DNA of 64,000 bases from DASRHT01 sp035293765 (GCA_035293765.1 DATGMF010000053.1:62001-126000); one strand, 5' to 3'; positions 41,035 to 50,352 are shown, counted from the stretch's first letter. The notes: generated by a model not told the origin, from the sequence alone. A program made the numbers and translations.

Positions 41035-41631
41035 TTAAACCAACGCTTCCCACACCAGCCGGTGGATCACGGCTCGGAACTGTCCCCAGTCTCCCCAGGT
41101 GCCGCTGATCTCTTCGCTATAGGTTGTGCTTAACCGTTCCAGGTGCTCGGCCATGAGAGCAAGCTCCTGCGGCTCAATCTCGCGGAATGCCTCCACTTTC
41201 TCATCTTCATCAATCGCGCCGAGTGTCCCGCTGACCTCATCTAGCAGGAAGGCGAAGGTATAGAATTGAGCGTCTCTCCTGGGATTCGCGAGCTGATAGG
41301 CGGCGATTGCCAGGAAGCGCTTGACATTGACAGCAAGGCCGGTCTCCTCATGAGTTTCGCGCAGGAGCGCAGCGAAGACCTGCTCGCCGTGATTGATGCC
41401 GCCGGTCGGCAAGCGGTAGGTGTCGGGTGGGTAAAACGTTTTGTTCATGGTAAGCAGCCGACCATTCGGGCGGCGTATAACCATGCATACTTCGCCGTAA
41501 CGATCATTTTTAGACAGGGGGTCGAAGAACGTGCTGGCGCTGAGTTCCGCCATTCTGATCAACGGCTGGCCGTAACGGCTGGCAAGTTGGTCCAGCTCGT
41601 CCTGGGCTGCCTGTGGCAGTGAGTTAATCAT
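41035..41631 (-). CDS. NUDIX hydrolase
   Basis: A 198-residue Nudix protein. The box is complete: G-x5-E-x7-RE-xx-EE-x-G in GGINHGEQVFAALLRETHEETGLAV, near residues 76-100. Such enzymes cut nucleoside-diphosphate-linked substrates; which one is unknown. The start ATG overlaps the recN stop (ATGA at 41628-41631), and it may clean up damaged nucleotides alongside recN and nadK, although this is only inference. Confidence 0.85.
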   Translation of the reverse strand: MINSLPQAAQDELDQLASRYGQPLIRMAELSASTFFDPLSKNDRYGEVCMVIRRPNGRLLTMNKTFYPPDTYRLPTGGINHGEQVFAALLRETHEETGLAVNVKRFLAIAAYQLANPRRDAQFYTFAFLLDEVSGTLGAIDEDEKVEAFREIEPQELALMAEHLERLSTTYSEEISGTWGDWGQFRAVIHRLVWEALV

Positions 41632-43538
41632 AACTGGCGGGCTCTATTCTCTTTCCACAGATACGATCTTGCCAACATCTCCTCGGCGCTCTTCATCGAG
41701 AACTCGGTGACGTTACCACCCATGATATGGGCAATCTCGCGTACCCGTTGCTCGGGACGCAGCTCGTTGACGATGGTCATGGTGCGATCATCAAGAATCT
41801 GCTTATTCACGTTGTAGTGCGTGTCGGCAAAGGCAGCGATCTGGGGCAGGTGCGTGATGCAGATCACCTGGTGGTTGTGCGTGAGTTGCCAGAGCTTTTC
41901 GCCCACCACCTGACCGCTACGCCCGCTGATGCCGGAATCGATCTCGTCGAAGATCAGCGTCGGCGTAGCATCCGCGCCCGCGAGGATGGTTTTGAGCGCG
42001 AGCATGAGGCGCGACGTTTCGCCACCGGAGGCGATCTTCGTTAGCGGCTTAAAAGGCTCGCCCGGGTTGGGCGCGATCAGGAACTGGACGCGATCAATGC
42101 CGCTCGTGTCGCAGAAGTAGCGTTGTTCGGGCTGCCCATCGATGTGAGCCGGAATGCCGTTCTCATCGGGAAGCTGCTCGATCTCAACCTGGAAGCGGGC
42201 GCGCCGCATATTCAGATCGTTGAGCTGCTCTTCCATCGCAGTCGCGAGTTGTTGGGCGGCTGCACGCCTTCTGGCGGAAAGTTGTTCGGCGATGATGCCA
42301 ATGTCGCGACGGAGTTGCCCATCCTGCTGCTGCAATCTGGCGATAATCTCGTCGCGATTGACGATGGTATCGAGCTCTGCCTGATCTTCGGCGGCGCGTT
42401 TGAGAATTTCCTCCACCGTCGCGCCATATTTACGTTTCAGTTTGGCGATCAGGTCAAGTCGCTCTTCAATATCGGCCAGGCGGGCGGGATTATCTTCGAT
42501 GTCGCTTTCGTAACTGCTAATATTGGCCGCCACATCTTCTAGCTGGTAGATCGCTTCAGACAGGCTCTCAGCATATTCTTCCAGACTTTTATCGAGGCGA
42601 ACGAGCTCGCCGATACTACGCTGAGCGACGCGGAGCTGGTCGAGGGCAGACTTATAGCCGTCGCTGCTCATCTCCGAGCCTTTGATTGAGCCGTAAATGA
42701 GGGTGCAGAGTTCGCGCAGGCGTTCGGCGTTATTGAGCACTTTGCGTTCTTCTTCGAGGTTCTCAAGTTCGCCGGGACGCAGGTTAGCCTTTTCGATCTC
42801 CTCTATCTCGAAGCGCAGGAACTCGGCGCGCCGCTCCTGCTCGCGTGCGTTCTGTTGTAGGGATTGCAGCGTTTTTTGCGCGCTGCGCCACTCGGATACT
42901 TTCTTGCCGAGCTCTTCACGCAAGGGAAGCAGTTCGGCGTAGCGATCAAGGAAGTTGATGTGCTGTTCCGGTCGCAACAGGCTCATATGCTCGCTCTGCC
43001 CATGAATGTCAACCAGCCAGCTTGCGACTTGCTGCAGCACCTGCTGAGGGTAGACGCGACCATTGATGCGCGCCACGGTGCGACCGGAGCGGAAAATGTC
43101 GCGCGAGAGGATCAACTGCCCGTCTTCCGGCTGGATATCGTACTCGTGCAGGAGGGCCGCGAGGGCGACCAGGGCGTCGGCGCTCTCGGCATCGGCGTGC
43201 AGGGGTTGCGTATGCCTGTTCTCGGCATGCTCGAATTCCTCGAACATCGTCGTCGCGCCGTTGCCCACGGCAGTGAGAGCTGGAGCTTCCACCTGAGCCC
43301 ACTCGTCGCTTACCGGCGGCAGGGCCTCAACCGAGAAGACTCCCTCGACGCTGGCGCGTTCGCATCCCGCGCGCACAAACTCGGCTCCAATTTTGCCGCC
43401 GAGCAGGGCGTTCACGGCATCGATAATGATAGACTTGCCCGCGCCTGTCTCGCCTGTAAAAACATTGAACAAGCGATGCAGGCGGATGTGTAAATGATCA
43501 ATAATGGCAAAGTCTTTGATGTTAATCTCAAGTAACAT
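41628..43538 (-). CDS. recN: DNA repair protein RecN
   Basis: A 636-residue SMC-like protein for double-strand-break repair. Walker A is VFTGETGAGKSIIIDAVNALLGGK; long coiled coils flank the centre (QEREARA-type heptads around 210-270 and 330-370). The ABC signature is ASGGETSRLMLALK and Walker B PTLIFDEIDSGISGRSG. An insertion between Walker A and the first coil (EFEHAENRHTQPLHADAESAD) makes it about 70 residues longer than the E. coli protein. It overlaps nadK by 11 nt and the NUDIX gene by 4 nt. Confidence 0.94.
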   Translation of the reverse strand: MLLEINIKDFAIIDHLHIRLHRLFNVFTGETGAGKSIIIDAVNALLGGKIGAEFVRAGCERASVEGVFSVEALPPVSDEWAQVEAPALTAVGNGATTMFEEFEHAENRHTQPLHADAESADALVALAALLHEYDIQPEDGQLILSRDIFRSGRTVARINGRVYPQQVLQQVASWLVDIHGQSEHMSLLRPEQHINFLDRYAELLPLREELGKKVSEWRSAQKTLQSLQQNAREQERRAEFLRFEIEEIEKANLRPGELENLEEERKVLNNAERLRELCTLIYGSIKGSEMSSDGYKSALDQLRVAQRSIGELVRLDKSLEEYAESLSEAIYQLEDVAANISSYESDIEDNPARLADIEERLDLIAKLKRKYGATVEEILKRAAEDQAELDTIVNRDEIIARLQQQDGQLRRDIGIIAEQLSARRRAAAQQLATAMEEQLNDLNMRRARFQVEIEQLPDENGIPAHIDGQPEQRYFCDTSGIDRVQFLIAPNPGEPFKPLTKIASGGETSRLMLALKTILAGADATPTLIFDEIDSGISGRSGQVVGEKLWQLTHNHQVICITHLPQIAAFADTHYNVNKQILDDRTMTIVNELRPEQRVREIAHIMGGNVTEFSMKSAEEMLARSYLWKENRARQL

Positions 43539-44400
43539 GGTGACTTTCAGCAGCGTGCGTGCCGTCGCTTTTCAACTTGGCCGTAATAATCTGATAGAAA
43601 TACGTCGGTGGCCTGCGCCTGAGAAACCTGGTCACAAACGGGCTTTTTTCAATCATGACAGTGGCTCCGTCGCTAATCTCACGGTTCATTTGTCCATCGG
43701 CGGAAAAAACGCCATTTTGTGAGCCGGTGAATATGCGCAGCCGGACCTTTGCTTCAGGTTGCAAGATCAACGAGCGGTCAGAGGCGAGATGCGGCGCGAT
43801 AGGCGTCAGGACGCTACTCTGAACCTGGGGATGCAATAACGGACCACCCACAGCCATGTTGTAGGCCGTAGAACCGGTGGCGGTTGAGAGGATCATCCCA
43901 TCAGCATACGTCGTATTGTAATAGTAGTCGTCAACCCATACCTGCATCTGCACCACGCGCGGCCACATGCCACGAGCGATGACGATGTCGTTGAGGGCAA
44001 GAAACTCTTCGCGCTGCCCGTCCTGATCAAGCTCTGCCCGCAGCATCGTACGTTGATCAATCCATACCGAAGGATCACCTTTGAGGTAGAGATCGAGCTG
44101 GTCCGGCAGTTCGTCCGGCTCAAGCTCGGTGAGAAACCCGACGCGTCCAAAATTGATCCCCACAATCGGTAAGTCAACGCAGGCGCAGAGGCGCGCTGCA
44201 TGCACAATCGTGCCATCGCCGCCTAAGACGAGCGCGAGGTCGCAATTGCGGAACGAAGGTGGTGCGCACTCCTGGTCTTCATCCCGCAGATCGACGACAC
44301 GGACGTTATATCCCTGCCGTTGCAACATGGGGACGAGCCGGGCCGCGAACTCGGATGTATCCTGCTTGCGCCCCTGATAAAAGATCGCAATCGTTTTCAC
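43528..44400 (-). CDS. nadK: NAD kinase
   Basis: A 290-residue ATP/polyphosphate-NAD kinase. The family motifs are GGDGTIVHAARLCA, the NE-type block with LNDIVIARG and the glycine-rich ILSTATGSTAYNMAVGGPLLHPQV. It phosphorylates NAD to NADP. A GTG at 44400 with GGAGAGAG at good spacing is preferred over TTG 44418. It is first in the nadK-recN-NUDIX operon, and nadK-recN linkage is common in bacteria. Confidence 0.92.
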   Translation of the reverse strand: MKTIAIFYQGRKQDTSEFAARLVPMLQRQGYNVRVVDLRDEDQECAPPSFRNCDLALVLGGDGTIVHAARLCACVDLPIVGINFGRVGFLTELEPDELPDQLDLYLKGDPSVWIDQRTMLRAELDQDGQREEFLALNDIVIARGMWPRVVQMQVWVDDYYYNTTYADGMILSTATGSTAYNMAVGGPLLHPQVQSSVLTPIAPHLASDRSLILQPEAKVRLRIFTGSQNGVFSADGQMNREISDGATVMIEKSPFVTRFLRRRPPTYFYQIITAKLKSDGTHAAESHHVT

Positions 44401-44458
44401 TACTCTCTCCGTGAGCAAGCGAAGGCAAGACCTCGCTTTTACATGATTGGCCTCTGTA

Positions 44459-44487
44459 ATGGTACGCTAAATAGCAAGGGTTGTCAA
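44459..44487 (-). promoter_or_regulatory. nadK-recN promoter with a GCTA-TT-TAGC spacer element
   Basis: On the minus strand TTGACA (44487-44482), 17 bp, TACCAT (44464-44459). The spacer holds CCTTGCTATTTAGC, which contains GCTA and TAGC half-sites. The same 14 bp occur at 60158-60171 in front of the GT-C gene at 58194-60044. Confidence 0.5.
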
Positions 44488-44513
44488 CTAAGCTGGTTAA
44501 TTGTTCCTTTTCA

Positions 44514-46034
44514 CTATTGATGTAGCTGCTGGATTTTTTCCTCCGCAAACCACAAAGCTTCCTCCTTAGAATGAATCAAGCCGTCCGCCTGCGCCTCCGC
44601 TATGTATTCGAGCAGTTCTCCGATGATCGGCCCTCGCTCCAGATGCAGATGGCGGATCAGTTCCTCCGGCTGGATCAGGCGTGGGGGAAGAATGCTTTCC
44701 CGTTCGCGAATGTAGCGCGAGAGCAGCAGCCGTGTGGTCGCTAAATGACGGCTCCAGGCGTCGGTGAGCGCCTCAGGACCGCGCATCGCCAGGTGGTCGG
44801 CAAGCGCGATCAGGATCACATTGATGCCGCTCGGGCCGAGATCGACAAAGAAGCGACGGGTGGCGCGAACGGTCAGCACATCGTGACTTAACTGTCCTGG
44901 TCGCATATGATGCGCGACCACCTGTTGCACCAGGCGTCGGTCACGCATGCTGGCGCTCAAACGCCTCATGATCTGCTGAGCCAGTGGTATCCCTTCCTGC
45001 GGATGATGATAGAAATGGATCGCGCCCTCGTCATCAACTGTGTATGTCACGGTCTTGCCGATATCGTGTAAAAGCGCGGCCATCTTCATCACAGGTGTGG
45101 CAATGGCTGCCAATGTGAAAATGTCCTGCCGTTCAGCCTCTAGCAGCAATGCCTGGATCTCTGCCAGATCCCCCTGTCCGGCGGGATCTAATGACGAATG
45201 CCGTAATTGTTCCGGCGTTTGCTGGCATACTGTCGCTAAAAGCTCAAGCGCTCCAACCGTTTCTAAAGAGTGCTCCAGCACATCCCAGTAGTGCAGGCTT
45301 GGCTGAGGCATGCCGCGAGCGGGTATAAATTCGGGGAAAAGCGTAGTAAAGAGGCCATGCTGGTCCAGGAAGCGCAGATGTGCGGTGGCCCCATCCAGTT
45401 TTAGAATGGCGTACAACTCATCGTGAACGCGTTCAGAGGCTGCCCGCTTGAGCAGTGGAGCGTCACGAGTGAGCATCTCCGCCGTATGTGGCTCGATAGT
45501 GAACTGGTAGCGTGCCATCAAGCGAACGGCGCGCAGCATACGGACCGGATCGTGCAGGAAGATCGTATCGTTGACAGCCCTCAGTAGATGTGCCGCGAGA
45601 TCATCTGCTCCATGCAGTGGGTCGATAAGGGCAAGGGGTTCGCCTGCGGTGAGGTGCTGGATGGCGTTATCGAGCGGGAGCGCAAGCGCATTCAACGTAA
45701 AATCGCGTGCGTGCAGATCCTCCTCAATAGTGTTGCCATTAATAGGAGAGACATCAATCGTCATCTCTTGCTGTTTGTGCTTGACGATGACGCGGCAGGC
45801 TTTATCGTGCATATGGACGTAAGAGCCACCTAAAGCGTTCGCAAGGCGGCGCGCCAGTCTGGGGGTATCTCCTCCAGTTGTGATATCCCAATCGGCGCAG
45901 GGGGCATGTAGCAACAGATTGCGCACAGAACCGCCCACCAGATAGGCTTGCTGCCCGCTGTGGCGAAAGTGCTGCGCGCTTCGTTGAAGAAGATCGAGCG
46001 TCCAGCCATCCAGAGAATATGTTCCTGTACTCAT
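44514..46034 (-). CDS. cca: CCA tRNA nucleotidyltransferase / poly(A) polymerase family, with HD domain
   Basis: A 506-residue class II nucleotidyltransferase: head domain with QQAYLVGGSVRNLLLH and the catalytic aspartates in DWDITTGGDT, then EEDLHARDFTLNALALPL and LHDPVRMLRAVRLMARYQF (the neck motifs). A C-terminal HD domain has HDIGKTVTY and HHMRPGQ. CCA addition to tRNA 3' ends is most likely, since no other cca is seen here, but poly(A) polymerases share the fold. It is divergent from the FHA-PrsW gene. Confidence 0.87.
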   Translation of the reverse strand: MSTGTYSLDGWTLDLLQRSAQHFRHSGQQAYLVGGSVRNLLLHAPCADWDITTGGDTPRLARRLANALGGSYVHMHDKACRVIVKHKQQEMTIDVSPINGNTIEEDLHARDFTLNALALPLDNAIQHLTAGEPLALIDPLHGADDLAAHLLRAVNDTIFLHDPVRMLRAVRLMARYQFTIEPHTAEMLTRDAPLLKRAASERVHDELYAILKLDGATAHLRFLDQHGLFTTLFPEFIPARGMPQPSLHYWDVLEHSLETVGALELLATVCQQTPEQLRHSSLDPAGQGDLAEIQALLLEAERQDIFTLAAIATPVMKMAALLHDIGKTVTYTVDDEGAIHFYHHPQEGIPLAQQIMRRLSASMRDRRLVQQVVAHHMRPGQLSHDVLTVRATRRFFVDLGPSGINVILIALADHLAMRGPEALTDAWSRHLATTRLLLSRYIRERESILPPRLIQPEELIRHLHLERGPIIGELLEYIAEAQADGLIHSKEEALWFAEEKIQQLHQ

Positions 46035-46393
46035 GCCCTCTATATTTTAAGTAGGCACCCACGAGGGATGCCCCTACCGGCCAGCTTTATAGGGCTTTTT
46101 CGCGTTGCCCTGGATAATATAGTACCATTCGTGTCCAGCGGGGCCGCTTTCGTAACACCGTTGCCGAATGCCATACTTGTCATCCTGGGGTTTTCCAGGT
46201 ATAGTACTTTTAAATCCCATGTGCAACTGGTATCTAAGAGCGGGAGAAAATGATCCTATTCGGGCAAACAGTGATCAGAGCAAGCAACATCGAAGAACAA
46301 TCATACAAATAACAATGAGGCGATAGTGCTTCTTTTAGAAAGTGTGTGATACAGTGCCTGGCGCTTTCTATGTACGTAGGGACGGGACGTAGC
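46035..46393. other. Divergent spacer with a GTAGGG palindrome
   Basis: No gene is seen. GTAGGCACCC (46051-46060) and GGGATGCCCCTACC (46065-46078) form an imperfect hairpin just upstream of cca. The remainder, about 300 bp, must hold the promoters for cca and the FHA-PrsW gene, but no strong -35/-10 pair stands out. Confidence 0.5.
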
Positions 46394-48253
46394 ATGAGTC
46401 AAAATTATGGTGTGCTGCGTGTTGTGCGCGTACGTCCACCGGCTAATGCGGCAACGGGCCTGCGAGAGCGATACCCGGCTGGCTGGCTACCAGAGGAACA
46501 CCTGGTCTATCTACTGACACGCTGCGAGACGACGATTGGGCGCGCGCTCAATAACGATCTGGTCCTGATGGACCCCTCCGTGTCCCGTGAGCATGCTCGT
46601 CTGGTGCTGGATGAGCGCGGCTGGCGTATCTACAATTTGACGGCGCGAAATATTGTGCGCGTCAACGGTCAACCCGTCCCGGCAGGGGAAAGCCGTCCTA
46701 TCCTGCCACAGGACTTTCTGGTGCTTGGCAGTACCATGCTGCAACTGATTGCTCCCCAGCAAGGGATCATCGAACCCGATCCCGGACCGGCGCGCCTGGC
46801 AGAACATTTCCCTCCTTTGTCGCAATTGATTGTGCCTGTCATTACCTTGCCGTCTCATGGAGCTTCCAGCAATGGGCAGGGGAAGTTGTCCGATATCGCT
46901 AGAGAGGATGGGACGGTGGTGGTCCCGTCGCACGAGGCAGGACCACCAGGCCATTCCCTCACTCCCCCAGGACTTGCACCCGATCCCGAGATGGCTGCGC
47001 AGCCCTGGGAACAGGAGGAGGAGAGTTTGCTGGGTGCGGGCGTGACCATGCAATTTGCCCTGCCTCAACGCATGGGCAAGCGGACGCGCTGGCTCATCGC
47101 AGGCATCGGCATTGCCATCGTCATCGTCAGCGCGATTATCACCGTGATCCTGAATAGCTTGATCGGCCTCGCCGCCCTGACACAAGGAGGGCCATCAAGC
47201 CTGCTCGCTGCCCTGACCATTCCCTTAATCCCCGCGCTCTCTATCAACCTGCTGGTCAATTTCATTGATCGCTACGAGCGCGAGCCCTGGTTTTTGCGCC
47301 TGGCGGCCTTTTTATGGGGCGCGATCATTGCCATCCCGCCGGCGCTGCTGATCGAGCAAAATATCGATGGCATGCTGCAGAATGCGCTGGGGCCGGACGC
47401 GAGCAATATTGTGCGCTCGGCCTTGCAGGGCCTGAATGCGGGCGTGACCGAAGAGACGATCAAAGGGCTGGGTCTGCTGCTGCTCTTTTTTGTGCTGCGG
47501 GACGAATTCGATAACGTCACTGATGGCATCGTCTACGGAGCCTTGATCGGCGCGGGCTTTGCGATGGTCGAGAACTTTGTCTACTTCGCCAACAACGCCC
47601 GCGATGCCCTCCCATTTCTTATAGTCGTGAGAGTAGTGCTTGGCTGGCTCTGCCATTCGACTTTTACCGCCTGCTTTGGCGTCTCGCTGGGCTATATCCG
47701 GCATACGCGTGTGCGCTGGCAGCATATCGTCATTCCTCTCATCGGCTATCTATGCGCCGTCGGGCTGCATAGCGTCTTTGATTTTATTACCTTCTTCGTC
47801 AAAGATCTCGTGCTGGCCGCGCCTGGCAACGCTATGGTCGCCAGGCTTTCGTTGATTGCTGTGATCGGCGATTATATTCCTCCTTTTATCGCGCAGTTGA
47901 TCCTGCTCTATTTGCTCATCAAGGCGCTGGCTCACGAAGCTGCCGTGATCCGCGAATTTCTGGCCTCCGAAGTGGGCAGCGGAGTAGTGCAGGTTGATGA
48001 GTACGCGCTGCTACAAAACTCGTTTCGCCGCACAAAGGTGGAGCGGTACGTGCTCTGGAAAAGCGGCTTCAAGCAGTGGCTGCGGGTCAAGGCTCTGTAC
48101 CAGACGGAGATCGGGCTGGCCTTCCGCAAGTGGCATGTGAGCATGGGGGACAAGCCAAAGCTCGGCTACCTGCAACCCGAAGACGCCTATCGCCAGCGCA
48201 TAGGCCGTTTGCGTCAGGAGATAGCTGGGGCGGAGAAAAGTAAGAAAGTGTGA
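46394..48253 (+). CDS. FHA domain fused to a PrsW-family intramembrane protease
   Basis: A 619-residue protein. Residues 35-115 form an FHA phosphothreonine-binding domain (TTIGRALNNDLVLMDPSVSREHARLVL with the conserved GR, S and H). A variable Pro-rich linker leads to about eight membrane segments from residue 225. Between these are the PrsW motifs: EE in VTEETIKGLG, DGIVYGALIGAGFAMVENFVYF, and H in HSTFTACFGVSLGY. PrsW-type enzymes cut anti-sigma factors in the membrane. Joining an FHA module suggests control by Ser/Thr phosphorylation. ATG 46394 is taken as start; ATG 46346 lacks support. Confidence 0.82.
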   Translation: MSQNYGVLRVVRVRPPANAATGLRERYPAGWLPEEHLVYLLTRCETTIGRALNNDLVLMDPSVSREHARLVLDERGWRIYNLTARNIVRVNGQPVPAGESRPILPQDFLVLGSTMLQLIAPQQGIIEPDPGPARLAEHFPPLSQLIVPVITLPSHGASSNGQGKLSDIAREDGTVVVPSHEAGPPGHSLTPPGLAPDPEMAAQPWEQEEESLLGAGVTMQFALPQRMGKRTRWLIAGIGIAIVIVSAIITVILNSLIGLAALTQGGPSSLLAALTIPLIPALSINLLVNFIDRYEREPWFLRLAAFLWGAIIAIPPALLIEQNIDGMLQNALGPDASNIVRSALQGLNAGVTEETIKGLGLLLLFFVLRDEFDNVTDGIVYGALIGAGFAMVENFVYFANNARDALPFLIVVRVVLGWLCHSTFTACFGVSLGYIRHTRVRWQHIVIPLIGYLCAVGLHSVFDFITFFVKDLVLAAPGNAMVARLSLIAVIGDYIPPFIAQLILLYLLIKALAHEAAVIREFLASEVGSGVVQVDEYALLQNSFRRTKVERYVLWKSGFKQWLRVKALYQTEIGLAFRKWHVSMGDKPKLGYLQPEDAYRQRIGRLRQEIAGAEKSKKV

Positions 48254-48309
48254 AAGCAGACTCTTTGCACAAAGAGCCTGCTGGCAGAGCTTCTTTTGCT
48301 TCCTCTAAC

Positions 48310-49269
48310 TCAGGAGCTACTGTCATCCGTAAGCGCCTGCTTTGCCTCTTCTATATTCTTTGCCAACCCGATTCTGATCAGCAACTCCTGGAGCTGAACC
48401 GGGTCGGTCGTTTCGTTTGCGCGTCTTTTGGCTCGCTCCGTCAATTCAGGAAAGCGCCCTTGCACAATGGAAACAAATGCCTGAAGTTGTCTTTGGCGTT
48501 CCTGCTCCATTGCTTGTTGTAGCCCTTGCTCCATTCCCTTCTGTAGTCCTTGCTGTAGTCCCTGCTGCATGCCCTGCTCCATGCCTTTCTGCATACCCTT
48601 TGCCAACCCCTCCTGTACGATTTCTTGATATACCCAGGATTCTTCAAAAATGTCTTTATGCATCGCAAACCTACCTTTCAACCACGCTTGATCTTGATCA
48701 TCCTTGAATACTAGCCCCGCAACGATTTCGCTCAACGTCAGCAAATTGTCCTGTCGTGCTGCCACGATGGTTTCGATCATCTCTTCGATAACTTCGTGCC
48801 GCTTGCCATCTCTGGTGAGGGGCAGCAGTGGCAGCAGGCCAATCAGTCCTGTTCGCATGATCTCTTCTGCCGCGACTTCCCAGAGTTTGACGACAAGAAA
48901 GGTGAATGTGAGTACCGGTTGCCCGTTGGGCAGTTTCCACTCCAGAGGCGATTCCGCAATCGTCTGTCCCTTGCGCAGATACAGCACACAGGAGAGAACC
49001 GGTCGCCTGTGCTCACTGACCGCGAGAACATTATACTCCAGAAGGCGCAATGTCATGTTGGTGTCGTCACTGCTCTGAAATTCGAGATGTAGCAGCATCT
49101 CGGTCTCATTGAGCAGTACCTGGAAAATGACGTCGGCTGCGCGCGTCTTGTTTTTTAACTCTTGAGGTAACAATTGCATGAACTGCGCATCTTTGAGTAG
49201 CCATGACACAAAATGTTGAGGGTGAGCGCTGATGAGCCGTTTCATCGTATCGTCCCAGTGTTTCGCCAT
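48310..49269 (-). CDS. Rpn-family recombination-promoting nuclease (PD-(D/E)XK)
   Basis: A 319-residue member of the Rpn/transposase_31 group. The nuclease core is near residues 45-75 (RAADVIFQVLLNETEMLLHLEFQSSDD), followed by MTLRLLEYNVLAV and VLYLRKGQT. Near residues 225-262 is a tandem repeat rich in Gly, Gln and Met (units like KGMEQGMQQGLQQGLQ), a common variable segment in this family. These proteins promote RecA-independent recombination in E. coli; a phage-defence role is discussed for some. The gene stands alone, which is usual for a family found in many copies per genome. Confidence 0.83.
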   Translation of the reverse strand: MAKHWDDTMKRLISAHPQHFVSWLLKDAQFMQLLPQELKNKTRAADVIFQVLLNETEMLLHLEFQSSDDTNMTLRLLEYNVLAVSEHRRPVLSCVLYLRKGQTIAESPLEWKLPNGQPVLTFTFLVVKLWEVAAEEIMRTGLIGLLPLLPLTRDGKRHEVIEEMIETIVAARQDNLLTLSEIVAGLVFKDDQDQAWLKGRFAMHKDIFEESWVYQEIVQEGLAKGMQKGMEQGMQQGLQQGLQKGMEQGLQQAMEQERQRQLQAFVSIVQGRFPELTERAKRRANETTDPVQLQELLIRIGLAKNIEEAKQALTDDSSS

Positions 49270-49429
49270 GATGTTTATTTTTCCCTTCCCACAAATCTTC
49301 CCGCTGGATCTACTGAGATCCTAGCCTCCCTGAGTGTAACATAGGGAAGCGCATATTTCTAGCGTATATTGATCAATTATGACTTTCTCGATTGAAAAAT
49401 ACGAATAAATATGGGGAGGTATAAAAAAG

Positions 49430-49455
49430 GGTACAGCCCCACGAAGGGCTGTACC
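49430..49455 (-). terminator. Rho-independent terminator
   Basis: GGTACAGCCC (49430-49439), loop CACGAA, GGGCTGTACC (49446-49455). On the minus strand the stem is followed by TTTTTTAT, so it ends transcription of the amber-interrupted gene at 49483. Confidence 0.8.
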
Positions 49456-49482
49456 GCTAAGAAGCCTGGGCTGAAGAAAAGG

Positions 49483-50067
49483 CTATTTAAGCTCTTGTAT
49501 AGTAACGGTCCAGACATCCTCTGAATTCACATCTAGGTATACGCTCCCACCCTGCCGCTCTTCCGTTTCGCCGTTAGCATTGCTTGCTTTGCAGAGGGTA
49601 TTGATTGCACCTGGATCTAAATAAGTTCCATCCGAATTTTTCACGTCAGTGATAATATTGTACTCGCCGAAAACGTTGTTGGCTGGGTTGCACTTCCACT
49701 GGATCTTCTAATCACTGCCCACAGTAAATGTTTCGGTTTTCTTTGCTCCATTACCGTTAAACGTATGTGTGGTTGTCCATACTGGTGGCTTTGGCGTGGG
49801 TGTAGGTGTTTCAGGTTGAGACGTTGCTGTGTCTGAATTGGCAGTTGTCACTGCACTATTGGCGGTTTGTCCATTGGGAGTGGTTCTAATAGCGTTGCTG
49901 ATTCCGCAAACAGCAAGCAACATAATTCCAATGGTGATCCATACCCAAATAGGTGCCTTTCGCTGCTTTGGTTGTACAGGTGGGGGCAGTGATCCTGGCT
50001 GCATCTGAGGTGGGTAATACGGCTGCTGCTGTAGATACGACGGTTGCTCTGGTGGTTGTTGATTCAT
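49483..50067 (-). pseudogene. Single-pass envelope protein with an in-frame amber codon
   Basis: ATG 50067 (AGAGG 8 nt upstream) encodes a Gln/Pro/Tyr-rich cytoplasmic tail, a membrane segment (APIWVWITIGIMLLAVCGI) and a Thr/Pro-rich extracellular linker. The frame meets TAG at 49708-49710 after TETFTVGSD. It then continues undamaged for 74 codons: KIQWKCNPANNVFGEYN to GGSVYLDVNSEDVWTVTIQEL, ending at TAG 49483-49485 just before a strong terminator. The pattern W-x-I-x-W-x-C-x-P suggests TGG was the original codon. With read-through or reversion the product is 194 residues with one membrane anchor. No family is recognised. As it stands, only the stalk is made. Confidence 0.75.
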
Positions 50068-50352
50068 GCTAGAACCTCTTTCCACATCACAACATCATAA
50101 AATAAAGAATGAACTACTATCAGTATAAATGATAGGACAAACGAATATTAGATTAAACAAGTTATATCTCGGTTGAGATGTTGTAAAGGCAATCAAGCGA
50201 GTCAAATAGTTTCTCTGGAGGTAAGAAGCTTCAAGGGATGATGTGTTGAAGCTAATCAGGCAGGGCCTTTGACACAGCAAGAGGCTATACCTCTGTGTAA
50301 TACTGTGATATCATATTTGCAAGAACTTGCAACAACTGAGAAGGGTTTTGGC

